Source: Calliphora vicina
Lineage: Eukaryota > Arthropoda > Insecta > Diptera > Calliphoridae
Length of the DNA stretch: 64,000 nt
Reading direction: 5' to 3'
Assembly (NCBI RefSeq): GCF_958450345.1
Contig: NC_088780.1
Location: forward strand, 129,532,226 to 129,596,225
Position numbers and translations under genes: made by a program. Position 1 is the first letter of the stretch, and each line of letters begins with the position of its first letter. This document shows positions 34,031 through 46,500 of this stretch, in pieces. The notes under the pieces are model-generated. The model searched no databases, was not told where the DNA came from, and saw only the letters and a list, made by a program, of their open reading frames with translations.

Positions 34031-34108
34031 TAATTTGAAACTTTTTTATACGAATTGTTTTATTTATTATTTAATTAATAGAAACAATGAATTATTATAT
34101 ATTTTATA

Positions 34109-34156
34109 TTGATTTATTTGAAAATTCAAATTAAAAAGAATTTTCAAATAAATCAA
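34109..34156. other. Perfect 19-bp hairpin
   Basis: TTGATTTATTTGAAAATTC mirrored by GAATTTTCAAATAAATCAA round a 10-base loop. Confidence 0.7.
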
Positions 34157-34234
34157 TAACTATAAGAAATATATAGGGATAATAGAGATTTTTAATATTA
34201 GAGTCTTTGAACCACAAACAATTTTCCAGCGTTT

Positions 34235-34325
34235 AATACTAATGATTTTCTGAGGTGCCCTACTTTGAAACTCCTCTGGCATATGAATTTTCGTGGCAAT
34301 CGGAGCAGTCAGTTAGAATTCCCCA
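34235..34325. repeat. Truncated right end of a CACAGTG-ended repeat
   Basis: GAGGTGCCCTACTTTGAAAC, CGTGGCAATCGGAG and GAATTCCCCACTGTG parallel the right end of the element at 35435-36177. Confidence 0.55.
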
Positions 34326-34329
34326 CTGT

Positions 34330-35220
34330 GCAGTATATATTCCTCAAAGGTGCAAAATATTGTTCTAATTATTTAAATCGGATGAAAATTGTAAAAGTTA
34401 TTCCACTTTTCGTTAACACCTTTTTTACTGGCATTTAAACATACTTTATTCCAGTGCGTGAAACATTAAATCGGATTTTTTCTATTAGAATAAATATAAT
34501 ATGGAATTTTATCAACGATATGTTAAGAGCAGATCTTCGAATTAATTAATTCAATTTGAGCATAGTTCACTAAAATATTAATTCAGGGAGGGGTTACTCC
34601 CTAAATCGAATTATAATGAATTTAGCACACATTTTCGTTCTTGGATAGAGTTACGCAGTAACCGCCCGTAATTGAAATTCCAATCTAATACAAAATTGAA
34701 TTAAAATATTTTTTCTGCATTAAGTTTTGTTTTGCATTTAATCATTTAACGGTAATAGATTTGAATTTAAGGAAATTTTAATGATGAATTAATTCTATAA
34801 AGAATGAATTCACAAAGGAAGAAATTCAATATATTTGAAGTACCTATGAATTAATTCATAATGAATTCATTAACGGAATGGTAAGAGATAAAATTTAATT
34901 TATTTTCGAAAATGGAATTAAGAATTAATTCTTCCGAACCTTTGTTTAAGAGTCTTAACAAGTTTTCAAAGTAAATTTTTTTAGAACGAGTAAAAGCAGA
35001 ACCACTTCAGATTCGCTATTAACACATTTAGAGTTTAGTAAATATAAGAGTTTTGAAAATTATTTTATAAGAGAATCAACTAAATAAGAACATTTTCTCA
35101 ACTGCTTTTCGAATCTTGATGCAAACCCCACAATTTTAAAATGTAAAAAACACCAACTAAGTTATCAATTAAAGAACACTTAAGAAGAAGTATTTCCAAA
35201 AATTAAAATTTCAAGCTAAA
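34330..35220. other. No supported gene; many GAATTAATTC words
   Basis: GAATTAATT/AATTCATT palindromic words recur between 34540 and 34940; no defined element ends. Confidence 0.35.
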
Positions 35221-35221
35221 A

Positions 35222-36435
35222 TCATTGAATAATGAAACCACCATAGTCGGGATGGTATAATGAGTTTTTAACCTAAGCCATCCTTAGAGTATACCGATCT
35301 ACTCAGAATCACTATGTAAATCGATTAAACGATGTCCGTCTGTTTCGCTGGTTGTCCATGTAAACCTTGTGCCCAAAGTACAGTTCGCAATTTTGAAGAT
35401 ATTGCTTTAAAATAAAATAAATAAATGTATGTACCACAGTACAAAGTAGGACACCTCGGGTATGTTCAATTTTTAAATTGATCCTATTTCTTCGTCTATG
35501 TTCCGATTTAAAAAAATTACACATATAGAATCAACTCGTCGATAACTACATAAAACCTTGCCGTAGCAATCAATTATCTCTTATAGCTTAGGAGATATTC
35601 GCATTTGAAAATTTAATTTTCCACATTTTTACCCACCCTACTCCAGTTTTTTGGTGACCGCGGTTCCAAATATTCCCCGATTTTATCCATTTTTCTTTTA
35701 TAGGATTAACAATAGATGTATATATCAAATCAAAAATCATGACTGAGTCCAAAGTTACATGCATTTCAATTTAAAAAAATTAAAAAAAAACCGATTTTTC
35801 GCAATTTTTTTGGGAAAAAGTACTTTTATTCTTTTTAAGTTATCTAAAAAATTCCTAAAAGGATGTATAATGTATTTGTACTTTTTGAAAACTTAACTTT
35901 ACGTCAAATATTTTAAATGTAGTGCTCGGCGAGGAGATTCTATATGTGTAATTTTTTTTAAATCGGAACACAGACGAAGAAATATGTTTATTTTAAAAAT
36001 TGAACATACCCGAGGTGTCCTACTTTGGGAACCCCTAGTTCCGCTCCATGAGGTCCAAATTCAAAACTTAAACTCGACTACACTTGCTCTTTGCGCATGT
36101 GAAATTTCATTCAAATCGGAGTAAGGGTTTAGAAGTTACAGATTTATATCCCTCTTTTTTATTCTCATACCACTGTGCGACAATAAATCTCTTCAAAATT
36201 TTGATATCCACATAAAATTCAACAGAAATAAGTTTCGTATACCCATAAATCACACGACCTAATTTCATGGCGATCGGTCCATAACTAGTAATAGCTCCCA
36301 TATAAGGCCAACTTCCCAAAATCATTCACGAAAATAAATTATTGAAATTTAAAATAAAATATTTTTGCACACTTACTGAGTGTAGGGTATTATAGTATGG
36401 TTGGGTTTGACCGACCATACTTTCTTACTTGTTAA
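35222..36435. repeat. Dispersed repeat family A (copy split by insertion)
   Basis: Left part 35235-35434 (CACCATAGTCGGGATGGTAT, TACAGTTCGCAATTTTGAAG) and right part 36178-36435 (CACACGACCTAATTTCATGG, GGTTTGACCGACCATACTTT) are the two halves of one family A unit. Confidence 0.8.
35435..36177. mobile_element. CACAGT-ended element with 100-bp inverted repeat
   Basis: Starts CACAGTACAAAGTAGGACAC and ends ATACCACTGTG. The first 100 bases are mirrored at 35930-36033 (AGGTGTCCTACTTTG). About 140 further bases lead to the right end, which matches 34235-34325 and, reversed, 50889-50960. Inserted in family A; the flanks show no clear duplication. Confidence 0.7.
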
Positions 36436-36439
36436 TTTT

Positions 36440-37405
36440 TGCGGTTATTAATTTTTATAAATACAGTATATTATTTGGGATTTTTTTTCGATAAGCTTTG
36501 GGAACTGATATCCTGCAAATGATGGCAATTTTTGATTGAATTCAAGCGTTATGTCAACCGGGATTGAATTCATTATTTAAATTTAATATGTGTACTACAC
36601 TTTGAATAAATTTTAGCTCAATATCTCAATTATTCTTAGTTTTATTTTAAAACAAATTTGTTGTCCTCATCGAAAACCACTTTATACGAGTATAAAAATT
36701 TCATAGTTATAATAAACTCCCTTTTTAGTTTTTAACTAAAAATTTTACGTTTTTATAATATTTCTTTTTTTATACCCATTATATTTTCATGTACTGGCAA
36801 CAGGTATTTAAAAAGTTAATTTTAAAATAAACTAAATAATCGTACACAAAGAAATTAATCAAAAATGTCAACAAAAATGTTTAAATCTTTATTATTCGTA
36901 TAAAAATTTATGTTAATAAAATTATAATGATATATGTAGTAAATTTTGGCATATTTTATGTAGGTTTTTTTTTAAATTAATTGTGCATAAGAGAAGAAAA
37001 GTATGAAGGTAGAAATTATGAATATAAAAAAACAAAAAATTTTGTTCAACTTTTACAAACTACTAACAATAAAATAATGGGAAAATTGAAGGAATACATA
37101 ATATAGTTACATATTTATATATTGTATGTAAAAGTTAAAAAAAAAATAAAACAATAAACAAAAGTATTATATCGTAATAATAAAATATGTATAAAATTCA
37201 TAAATAAATTGTTCATGCAAGTGTTTATAGTTGGATTTGAGTTGTTAAGTTGATTGGTTTGAAGGTTTAGTTCAGTTAGTTGGTTGGTTGTTCTTTTCCT
37301 TGCTTCATGATTTTTTATTAAATTTTGTGCTTCTTTTCTTCGCATAAGTAGAAGAAGATATTTGTTTGTGACAAACAAAATTACGAAAATATTGGATTTA
37401 ATTTT
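36440..37405. other. AT-rich region downstream of gelsolin
   Basis: No second gene found. Part (from 37450 down to perhaps 37000) is probably gelsolin 3' untranslated region. Confidence 0.4.
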
Positions 37406-37410
37406 TGTGT

Positions 37411-37432
37411 TTTATTTTTTATTTTATTTATT
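37411..37432 (-). terminator. Candidate gelsolin polyadenylation signals
   Basis: Four overlapping or adjacent minus-strand AATAAA hexamers start 19 bases after the stop codon. Further AT-rich sequence with more possible signals lies down to about 37130, so the true 3' end is uncertain. Confidence 0.4.
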
Positions 37433-37450
37433 TGGTAGCTTCTTGTATAT

Positions 37451-37525
37451 TTAAACATCATTGTCCTCAATACGTTCATTGTCTTCATAAACTTGCTTAC
37501 GTACATCCTCATAGGAAGGTATGCC
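37451..37525 (-). CDS. Gel: Gelsolin last coding exon and stop
   Basis: 24 codons plus TAA: GIPSYEDVRKQVYEDNERIE followed by DNDV. It follows the acceptor CAATCCAG and joins in phase 0 to TGGCAG of the previous exon, 2.9 kb upstream. The PSYEDVRK start matches the fly gelsolin C-terminal tail, and the remainder is acidic and less conserved. The 3' untranslated region follows on the minus strand. Confidence 0.92.
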   Translation of the reverse strand, partial: GIPSYEDVRKQVYEDNERIEDNDV

Positions 37526-40500
37526 CTGGATTGTTGTGATGATACAAAAAGAAAATTTAGAAAATTATATTAAAATGAAATTGTAAATTGTACTTTTCGA
37601 AAAGCAGACAAAGTATTTAGATATTATAATAATGTATTTTTATAAATATGTATGATGGCATGCCATGTTTATGAAATTAAATTTTCGAAAAAGTATGAAA
37701 CTTTTTAATAGCAAAATAAATTTAATAAAATTTTAAGCAAATATTTTGTTTTAAAAGATTAAAGCAGTAAAGTTTTAAACTTAAAGCTGTTTATGTTGTT
37801 AGTAAAGTTTTCTAAGTGGTTAATTACTACATTTTATGAAATGATTTTGTACTTACCTTTATTTATTCATGATTTTCAATTAATGTTTTAAATGAACTTC
37901 AGTTTACGAAAATTTGTGTTGCAAAATTTTATGATTATGTTAAAAATAACAACATAAAATCATTAATTAGATAAATGAATAGGTTTTTAGTTTAAATACA
38001 TTAATTAATATAAGTGGGGACTAAATCAAGCACTTGTCTTATTTAAATTCTTAGAAGTAAAATGAAAAGAACTATATGGAATTTGTATGTAAATGTATTA
38101 AACATAAAATGTCAAATGAATAATTTCCTATGACAATTCCGAACGTGGATAAAGTCTTCAACAGTGTACCCATCAACACGCTTTGACAGATTTTAATGAG
38201 GTAAATTTCGTCTTCCATAAGCGCTTTCTAACTTTATAGTATACAAATAAAACAAATAATCGAAATAAATGTGGACCGATGACGCCGCCAGCCTAAAATC
38301 TCCACCAAACAGTGACTTTTTCGGGATGCATTGGACGCTCTTGGATCTCATATGAATTGGTATCGTGCCAAATTCGACAATTTTGTTAGTTGATGTACCC
38401 ATTCATCCAGAAATGGGCCTTACCATGATAAAACCATTTTATAATTTGAACGTGTATTTGAACGCTATAACCATCCAGGGTGATTTGGCAAAACAAACTG
38501 AATGATAGCCAATTTGTTCGGAAGTCCTTATTGAAGGAGCGTTTTTATGGCGCTCTAAAATAAATCGAATAGTTGATTTATTAGAATATTGTGTGAATAT
38601 TTGACATTTAAATAAATATGTTCGAGTTGGATACCGGAGAATTATTCTAAAATTGCTAAATATAAGAATAATATTAATTGGTCCTGACAAATCGAAATGA
38701 CCGCGACTATGTACTAAAGTGCAGTCTTTCTAGGTCATCCAAATCCAACAACATGTCAGCAGCATTATTAGTGGGATTAATAAGCAATTCAAATTCTGGA
38801 AATGGAGCATTCTACATATGTATTTATATATAGCCAGAGAAATTTTGTTAGAAAGACGAAACTTAGTCCGAGAAAAGAACCAATTTCCTAAAGAAATTAA
38901 CAAACTTTATTTGAGAAACGAACAAATTTCATAAAGAAACTTTGTTTGAGAAATGATCAAATTTCTTAGAGAAACTTTATTCGAGAAACAAGCAAATTTC
39001 TTAGAGAAACTTTGTTTAAGTAACAAATAAAAATTCGCAAATAAAATTTATTTCTGAAACCAATAAATTTCCTAGAGAAACATCATAGAAACATATTCGA
39101 GAAATGAACAATTTTCCTAGAGAAAGTTTGAGCGAGAAACGGACAAATTTCCTTGAGAAACTTTAGTGAAAAACAAGAAAATTTTATAAAGAAACTTTGT
39201 TTGAACATTTTATGACAAATGAATTATCGGTTAGAGATCTTAGGAAGTCTTACTATGTGTATCCACGATACAAAACCCGAAAATTTTTGAGGTTGCTTTC
39301 GAGCACCTACACGTCAACCAAATGAATGGTATATCCACAATACAAAACCCGAACATTTTTGGGGTCGCTTTCGAGGCACCTACATTTTTTCTCGCACTCC
39401 ACTTACGTCAACCAAAAAGTTAGAGGTCGAAGCAGGTCATAAAAGCTAGTATTGGTACCTCTTGGTGCATGAAAAGGTAGACAATATTAGCAACATATAA
39501 GGCAATTAGACTCTCTATTCTCAATAATCATGGCTCAGTATGGACCTCATTCCTAAGTGAGATGCAATGGAGACGTTTACAAACGGCGCAAAATAATCCA
39601 CTAGGTATCCCAACCGGATGTGTCGATATGGCGAAAGTGGATCATTGTATATTATAGCAGACCTGTATGATATCAGTCAGGCATCACAATGAGTATTTGT
39701 CCAGATACTTTCTGTTGAATTGTCAAATCATCTGTATCTGTTGTAGGATTCCCTTCCACGACAGATGAACTTCCGACGCTATCGTAACAACATCCGGGTC
39801 ATCATCCCATCCTACTTAGAAAACGTTGCATTAAATGGATATCTTCGAAGCCATTTATAGCTATAGATGCAACAGAATCCTAAATGAATACCTCTTCCCG
39901 ATCCCGAATAGTGAGGTACACAACATCTGCCATTGTAAAATTAACAACCGGTTGTTGCAGTTTTGTCAAATGCTACCATGAACAAATTGTTTTTGACACT
40001 TTAAACCGTTGACCTGCCCCCAGAGACCCCACGATACTATGCATTTATTCCACTTATATCCACTGGCTTACGCTTCTTTGACCTATGGTAAAAAACCACT
40101 GACCCAATAAAAGATCTTATCAGATTAAGATTATGAGACTTTAACGAAAAATATAGGTCATAATTAGTTTAAAAAAATGTACTAACTACTAATTAAAAAA
40201 ATCCAAATACAAAATTAATACTATTAATAAGTTTAGGCTATTAATATAAGTAGTTATGATCAAATATTTATTTTTAAAATTAGTCACAAATAAACACAAA
40301 AAATACAATGCAAAATGAATTAAATTAACTAATTAATGAAATTAATACTACAATACATAAAAAATAAAAACAGATAGATACATTTTACAACAAACAAAAT
40401 AAACTAATTAAGTATAACAAGAAATGAGCTGCTAAAATAAATACATGGAATTTGTTATGAATTTTCTACTAACCTGCCAATAACCCTCTTCCCAAGTGGG

Positions 40501-43500
40501 GAACATGCGTTTGAAGACGCGAGGTTCATGATCTTGAGAAATGCGTATAACACTGACGGTGTCAATGGTGCGATCAGTGGGTTCGGATTTAATGTATTTC
40601 TAAAAGTAAATTTTAATTATTTTCACCATAAATTTAAATTATTGTTTATATATTAAAGCCTACCTTGGCCATGTCCAAAATTTTGCCATTTTCATCAGCT
40701 GTAGCTCCAGAACCAACCCACATATAAATCTCATCACCAGCATCCATAAGCATAACATCATCCATATCCAAATCGGCCTGTTCAAAGTGATTGACCTCTT
40801 CAACCTTAATGCGATTACCCACCAATCGGCAGTGGAAGAGACGTGGCTCCAAAAGAGGAGCACCCTTTTCGGACATGCTACGGTCATATATACCTTCACC
40901 ATTCAAATCTTCCCAGAAATCATCGGGTTCAGCACCTTCTTCAATAATCTCAGCTTCAACATCGGGCCAATATTGACCAAAACGTTCCAAGCCCATGGAC
41001 TTTTCAAAATCAGAAGATCCCTGCCAACGAGAAATAAGCAATCAATTATGTTTTCCTTATAAATTCTTCCTTTTAGATGATTTCTTACCAAACCAATCCA
41101 AATGTAAACCTTGTTATCACGATTTGTTACCAAAGCAAATACATCAGACGAAGACAATGATGAAGAATCGGCCTTGACCTCATAAGCATGCACATTTGAT
41201 TCATCGGTACCACGAATATGGAACAATTGTGGCTCTGTGGGAGTAGATGTGAATAATGTCATCAACTTTCCCTTGAACATTTTTAGGAAATGTCTGGGTT
41301 CATGATTCTGGACAGTGCGAATCAAAATAGCATTTTGTTCCATAGCCAAAGACATAGCATCCTCGAAAGCACGTTCACGGGCATCCTGGCTGGCCTTAAC
41401 ACCCTCCCAAACATAAATCAAAGAACCGGTATCGCCATGTTTCGACTCGAACTTATAGGTAATAACATAAGCCGAATAACCCAATAAAGGCATGTTTTCC
41501 TCAAACTCAAGAGTATTGCGCAACACTTCATTACTGCCAGAGTTAGTGTAATATTGAGTGATTTCCTCAATGGCGTTTTGGCCATTGTCGGGCATAAAAC
41601 CGATAGCACGACCACCACGCTCTTTGAGATTCTTCAAGACAGAATCGACATCGTCAATTTCGAATTCAGAGTCGTCGGTATCGTAACCCAAAGCCGAACG
41701 CACTAGGCGAGTATGGGACATGCCAGCATCGCGCCAAGTGGCAAAGTATTGCTTGAATGGAGCCGATTCAGCGCTCTCGACAATACGATGAATTTGAGTC
41801 CAGGCGGGATATTTCTTGGTACGCAAAAATTCTTGGGCCTTAGTCATAGAATCGGCCTTTTCCTTGGGTGTGGCACCACGTCCCACCCAAACATATATAC
41901 CGGAACCGGTATCCAAAATAAAGCAATCGCGGGTATCCAACATTTCTTGGCGTAAAGGCTTTTGGGAGATGGGTTCAATTTTAAGGCTACCAGAGCTATC
42001 GGTTACCTTGTACAAAGTAACCGAATTAGCATCAGCACTTTCAAAGGCAGCATCTTCTTCAGCGACAGATTCATCGGGTACTTGACTAGGAGAACCGGAA
42101 CCCAATACATTAAAGAAGCCTTGCTTATCAATATCAGTGCTGAATTCATCTGTTTAATATGTTTGTTTACCAAACAAATTAAATGAAAAGGAATGTAAAG
42201 AAAAGTAAGTTATGTTAAATGCTCTGTCGTTTCCTTCCTGTTTCTGTTTGTTCTACTTATTTTTCCACATTCAACTTACCAATTATTTGCACTCGAGCTC
42301 TGCCATTATGATCTTGATCTCTGATTTGATTTGCTGCACTGATGGCTTTTAATTTTTCCACACGTTTTGCTTGGGCACCCACATATACGTAAATCTCATT
42401 ACCAGCATCCAATATGAAACAATCACCCTTGTTCATCGATGATACCGACAAGTTAACTTGGCGTACACGTACATTACGTTTACCCTTTACTTGGAAGAGA
42501 CGTTTTTCGCCCTGGGCATTTGTTTCAACATGTTTAAAGCCAGTTCCAATACCACCCTGTTCATAACGTACACCTGCATTGCATTGAGAATGGAAAAAAA
42601 TATTATTATTATTTTACTGGATATGAATGGAGCTAGGCGTAGTGTGTGTATTAATGATAATAAATGACGAGCATACCAGTATACATATTTAATATTATAC
42701 GAAAATATTTTTAAAAAGGACTTTTTATAACTTAATTAGTACACGAACGTGTCTTATATGTAGCGTATGTTCATCAGCATGTGAAAATGAAGATATACAC
42801 AGGCTTACATTTTGTTTTGCATTAAGAGAGAAGTCTATAACAAATATGTGGAATTTAAGATGCTCTATATCATAGTGTTTTGCCATTTTCGCAGTAAAGT
42901 TTGGCAATCAAAAACAATGAAAAGGATAGTGGGTAAAGTCCGGCCATATAATAATATCTGAGCCTTAAAGCAAAAACTTTTTTCTTTTAAGTTTAAAAAA
43001 AAAACAAGTTCGGTCAAGTAAATGAGCAAAAAGATTTTTCTTTTAAAATATCAATAATTTATATTCGTGAGTGATTTTCGAAATGGGCCTTATATGGGAG
43101 CTATGACCAATTATGGACCGATCACCATGAAATTAGGTCGTGTTTTATGTCTATATGAAAGTTATTTATGGTGAATTTTGTGTATATACCGACATTTTTC
43201 AGAGATTTATGAACGTTAAAGTGATTTTCGGAAGAGGGTCTATATGCGAGCTATGACTAATTATGGACAAACTCTTGTCCGATTTTGCGTTTGAGTCACT
43301 GTATAAATCTTATTTGTGGAGGAATTTGTGTTGATATCTATATAAATCAGATATTTACAGTTTCATTGGGGTTATGGCGACCTGTACATTTCGCAAACTG
43401 TTAACATGGACAACCAGACAGTTAGACGGACGATATAAATCGTTAAATCAACTCAGAAATGATTCTGAGTCGATAGGTATACTTAAAGGTTGGTGTTATT

Positions 43501-46500
43501 CATTCGACTAAAGATCGTTCGATTAATCGAACAATTTAAAAATAGCCATTTTCGAATAACGAATAATTCGAACAATTTTATGTAGAATAATCGAATAAAA
43601 CGAATAAATTTAAATTTATTAAATTGCTTAAAATTTTTCATAATTTCAAATTTAAATAAGTAATAATGACTCACAAAAATTGTATTGTTTCTGAAATTCG
43701 ACAAATAACTAAAGACAAAGGGACTTTCGATCACTGTAGATGAGTGTTCCGATAGCTCCTTCTATAAATATATAAATAATACTGCAAGAAGTTACAATTC
43801 TAAAAACAAGTCTTTCAAAATTTTTAACTTACGACTTGAACCAATGAAAATAAAAGGTACGGAATAAAATATTTGTTATTAGCTGGCGAAATATTAAAAG
43901 AATCGCAATTAATAATCAAAATGTTAACTTAGATTAAATTGGAGTTGAATGTGATGGAGAATGTGATTTTGAAACGTTCGTCAAAAGTGATATTAAGGAT
44001 GACATTTATAATGATTACATTGAAATAGATGAAGGCCATGATCTTAAAATATATGAATAGAAGTGATGTTATTAACCGCGTACGTAAGTATTGCAAAATA
44101 TTTAATAAATCGAATGATAAACACAAATATTGCAAACTAATGTTTTGTTGCAAGAAAAGCATGGAGTTCGTTATACATGATTTTGAACATCGTTGAACAT
44201 CTTTGTCTAACATGGTAATAAAATTTTTGCGTATTTGTAAATGCGTCAATCATGCACTGCCTGACTTCAAATTAGCCACGTTCACTGACAAACTCTTTCC
44301 CTTTATTGTGTAATTCCCGAAGATCACTTTATTAAGCAAAAATTCAGCAACGTTGATAGAGCTTGATGTATAATACAATTTGTTATAAATAATTTAGAAA
44401 TTTCATTTACTAAAGAATTAGTTACTCAATTTAAAACCCAAATTAATGAACGACATAAAAAAGTTCTTAATACGTTTATATTGTACTTGAATTCAGGATC
44501 ATGTCCAACTAGCTCAAATTTTTTAAAACATAGCTCTAAAACGGAATCTAAAGGGTTTGCTAGTCAATTGTTTTGTAGATTTTTCGGGATTTAATCTGAT
44601 CATAATATTTCTGTTGAAAACTTAATGATTTATTTTGTTTTCGAATGTTTTTTAACATTATCAATACTTGAATTGTTAACTTTAATGTTATTTTTTGTTT
44701 TTCTTTAACAATAAAATATTAAAAAACCGACATCAAAACTTCATTCTTTACTTTTTTAAAAAAATTTAAATTATTCGAATAATTCGATTAATTTTAAACG
44801 TGTGATCGAATTATTCGAACAAGTTAAAATATCTTATTCGAATTATTCATTTTATTCGAACAAGAGAAAAATCGAATAATTAGAATACCCTAATAGTTAT
44901 ACTCTGCACTATGGCGGTGTAGAGTATAACAAGAATTGTTACGCTTCTTGATAGGCCATCTATTTGTGCACTCAATGAACAATTTCTTGTTCACACATGA
45001 ATTTGTCTTGTGTGGACAACTCTTGTTGATGTTATGTTCTTGTTTGAACAACGTTTTATATACTCAATCCTTCAATATAGAATTTGCCAGTTCTATAGTT
45101 CCTTGCAAATTCCATGTTTAAATTACACTACATTTTTAACACACACATACAATATGTGAATAAGGAAGACCTCGAAAAAATGTTTTAAATTTTTCCCAAC
45201 TAAAATCATACAATCGATTTTATGACTTCAAGTTTATAAATCAAAATAAATGTGTAGGTAATGTTGGAAAATCTAAAATTGTAATTGAAAACAAAAAAAA
45301 AACTTATATTGGTAAAATTATGACACAACAATATAAGGTAAACTCAGTAGAAAATAAATTCTCAATTATACAATTCCTATAACGTCAAACAAAAGAAAAT
45401 ATGAAAAAATATGAAAAGATATGAAAAAAATCAAAATCAAAGTTTGACGTTATAGGGGTAAATATTAAAAACTCTCCCTAGTGATTCTTCCTTCTACAAT
45501 TATTGGGTATCAAATTATCATGGGTAAAATCAAAAATTTTGGGGAATTTGACAAAAAGTATTTTAACATTTTTCTGTTAATACAGATATCAAATTAATGA
45601 AAAACCTTTTGTAAGTTTCAAATTATATTTCTAAATTTTCAACTTGACCATAACCTTAACCCATATCCTGTACTCATGGGTAAAACTTGTTCAAACTGTT
45701 TTTAAAAGAGGACATTAGCAATCTAAGAGGTGAAAGATTTTTTTTCCATTACATTTGGCTTCACAAAGCATCTGAGGTGAAAGATTAGCAACCTAATTTG
45801 TTTCTATGATCTATCGATATGTGTCAATGTTTTTTTTTTTTCATTTCGAAACACAAAATAAATTCAAGCCATCTGAATTCAGTTTCAACGATTCTCCAAA
45901 ATTTTTGATTTTCCTCATATATTATTTGATTTATGGACATTGTTACCCTCCTAATGTACATATCTACATACCCTTCCTGATAAACCATTAAGAAACCAGA
46001 AAATAACTTGGAAAAGTACAACCATTAACCACAATAACTCCTTAAAAACAAACTTAGTCAAACATACTTTACTTCAAGCTGAACGACTTACAGTTGAAGG
46101 AAACGCCACGAAAAAAAACACACACACAAAACTAATAACCGAAAAAAGTTAAGAACATAGTTACACCCAGAGTAACAAACAAAAATATAAAAAAAGTTTT
46201 AAATTTTTACCACTACCATATTAAGAATAACAGCAAGAGTTACCATGTTGCACACACACATAACAACAAATAGGCAACCACAGGTGTGTATTTCAAAAAC
46301 TGTAAACTACAATACATTTTCCAAAATTGTTTTGCTTTTCTTCGTTCCATCCTGCTTTCTATGGATCAAGAGGTACGCAGAAAACAAAATAACTAATAAG
46401 CAACTGTAATGCATACACTGACTGGAGAAGTGTCAGTATCAGTTGCAGGTGCATAAATGGAAATAGTTTTAAGTAACAACTTCTTACCATTTTTAAAGTA

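Noticed and set aside
34311..34330. CCCCACTGTG followed by CAGTA as a full CACAGTG-ended insertion
   Set aside because: Only one end is present; no matching left end was found upstream, so it is called a truncated fragment.
40903..41088. Extension of the long gelsolin frame through 41088 to VRNHLKGRIYK...
   Set aside because: This is intron read-through: a GT-AG 68-base intron joins WIGL to GSSDFEKS and fits the family.
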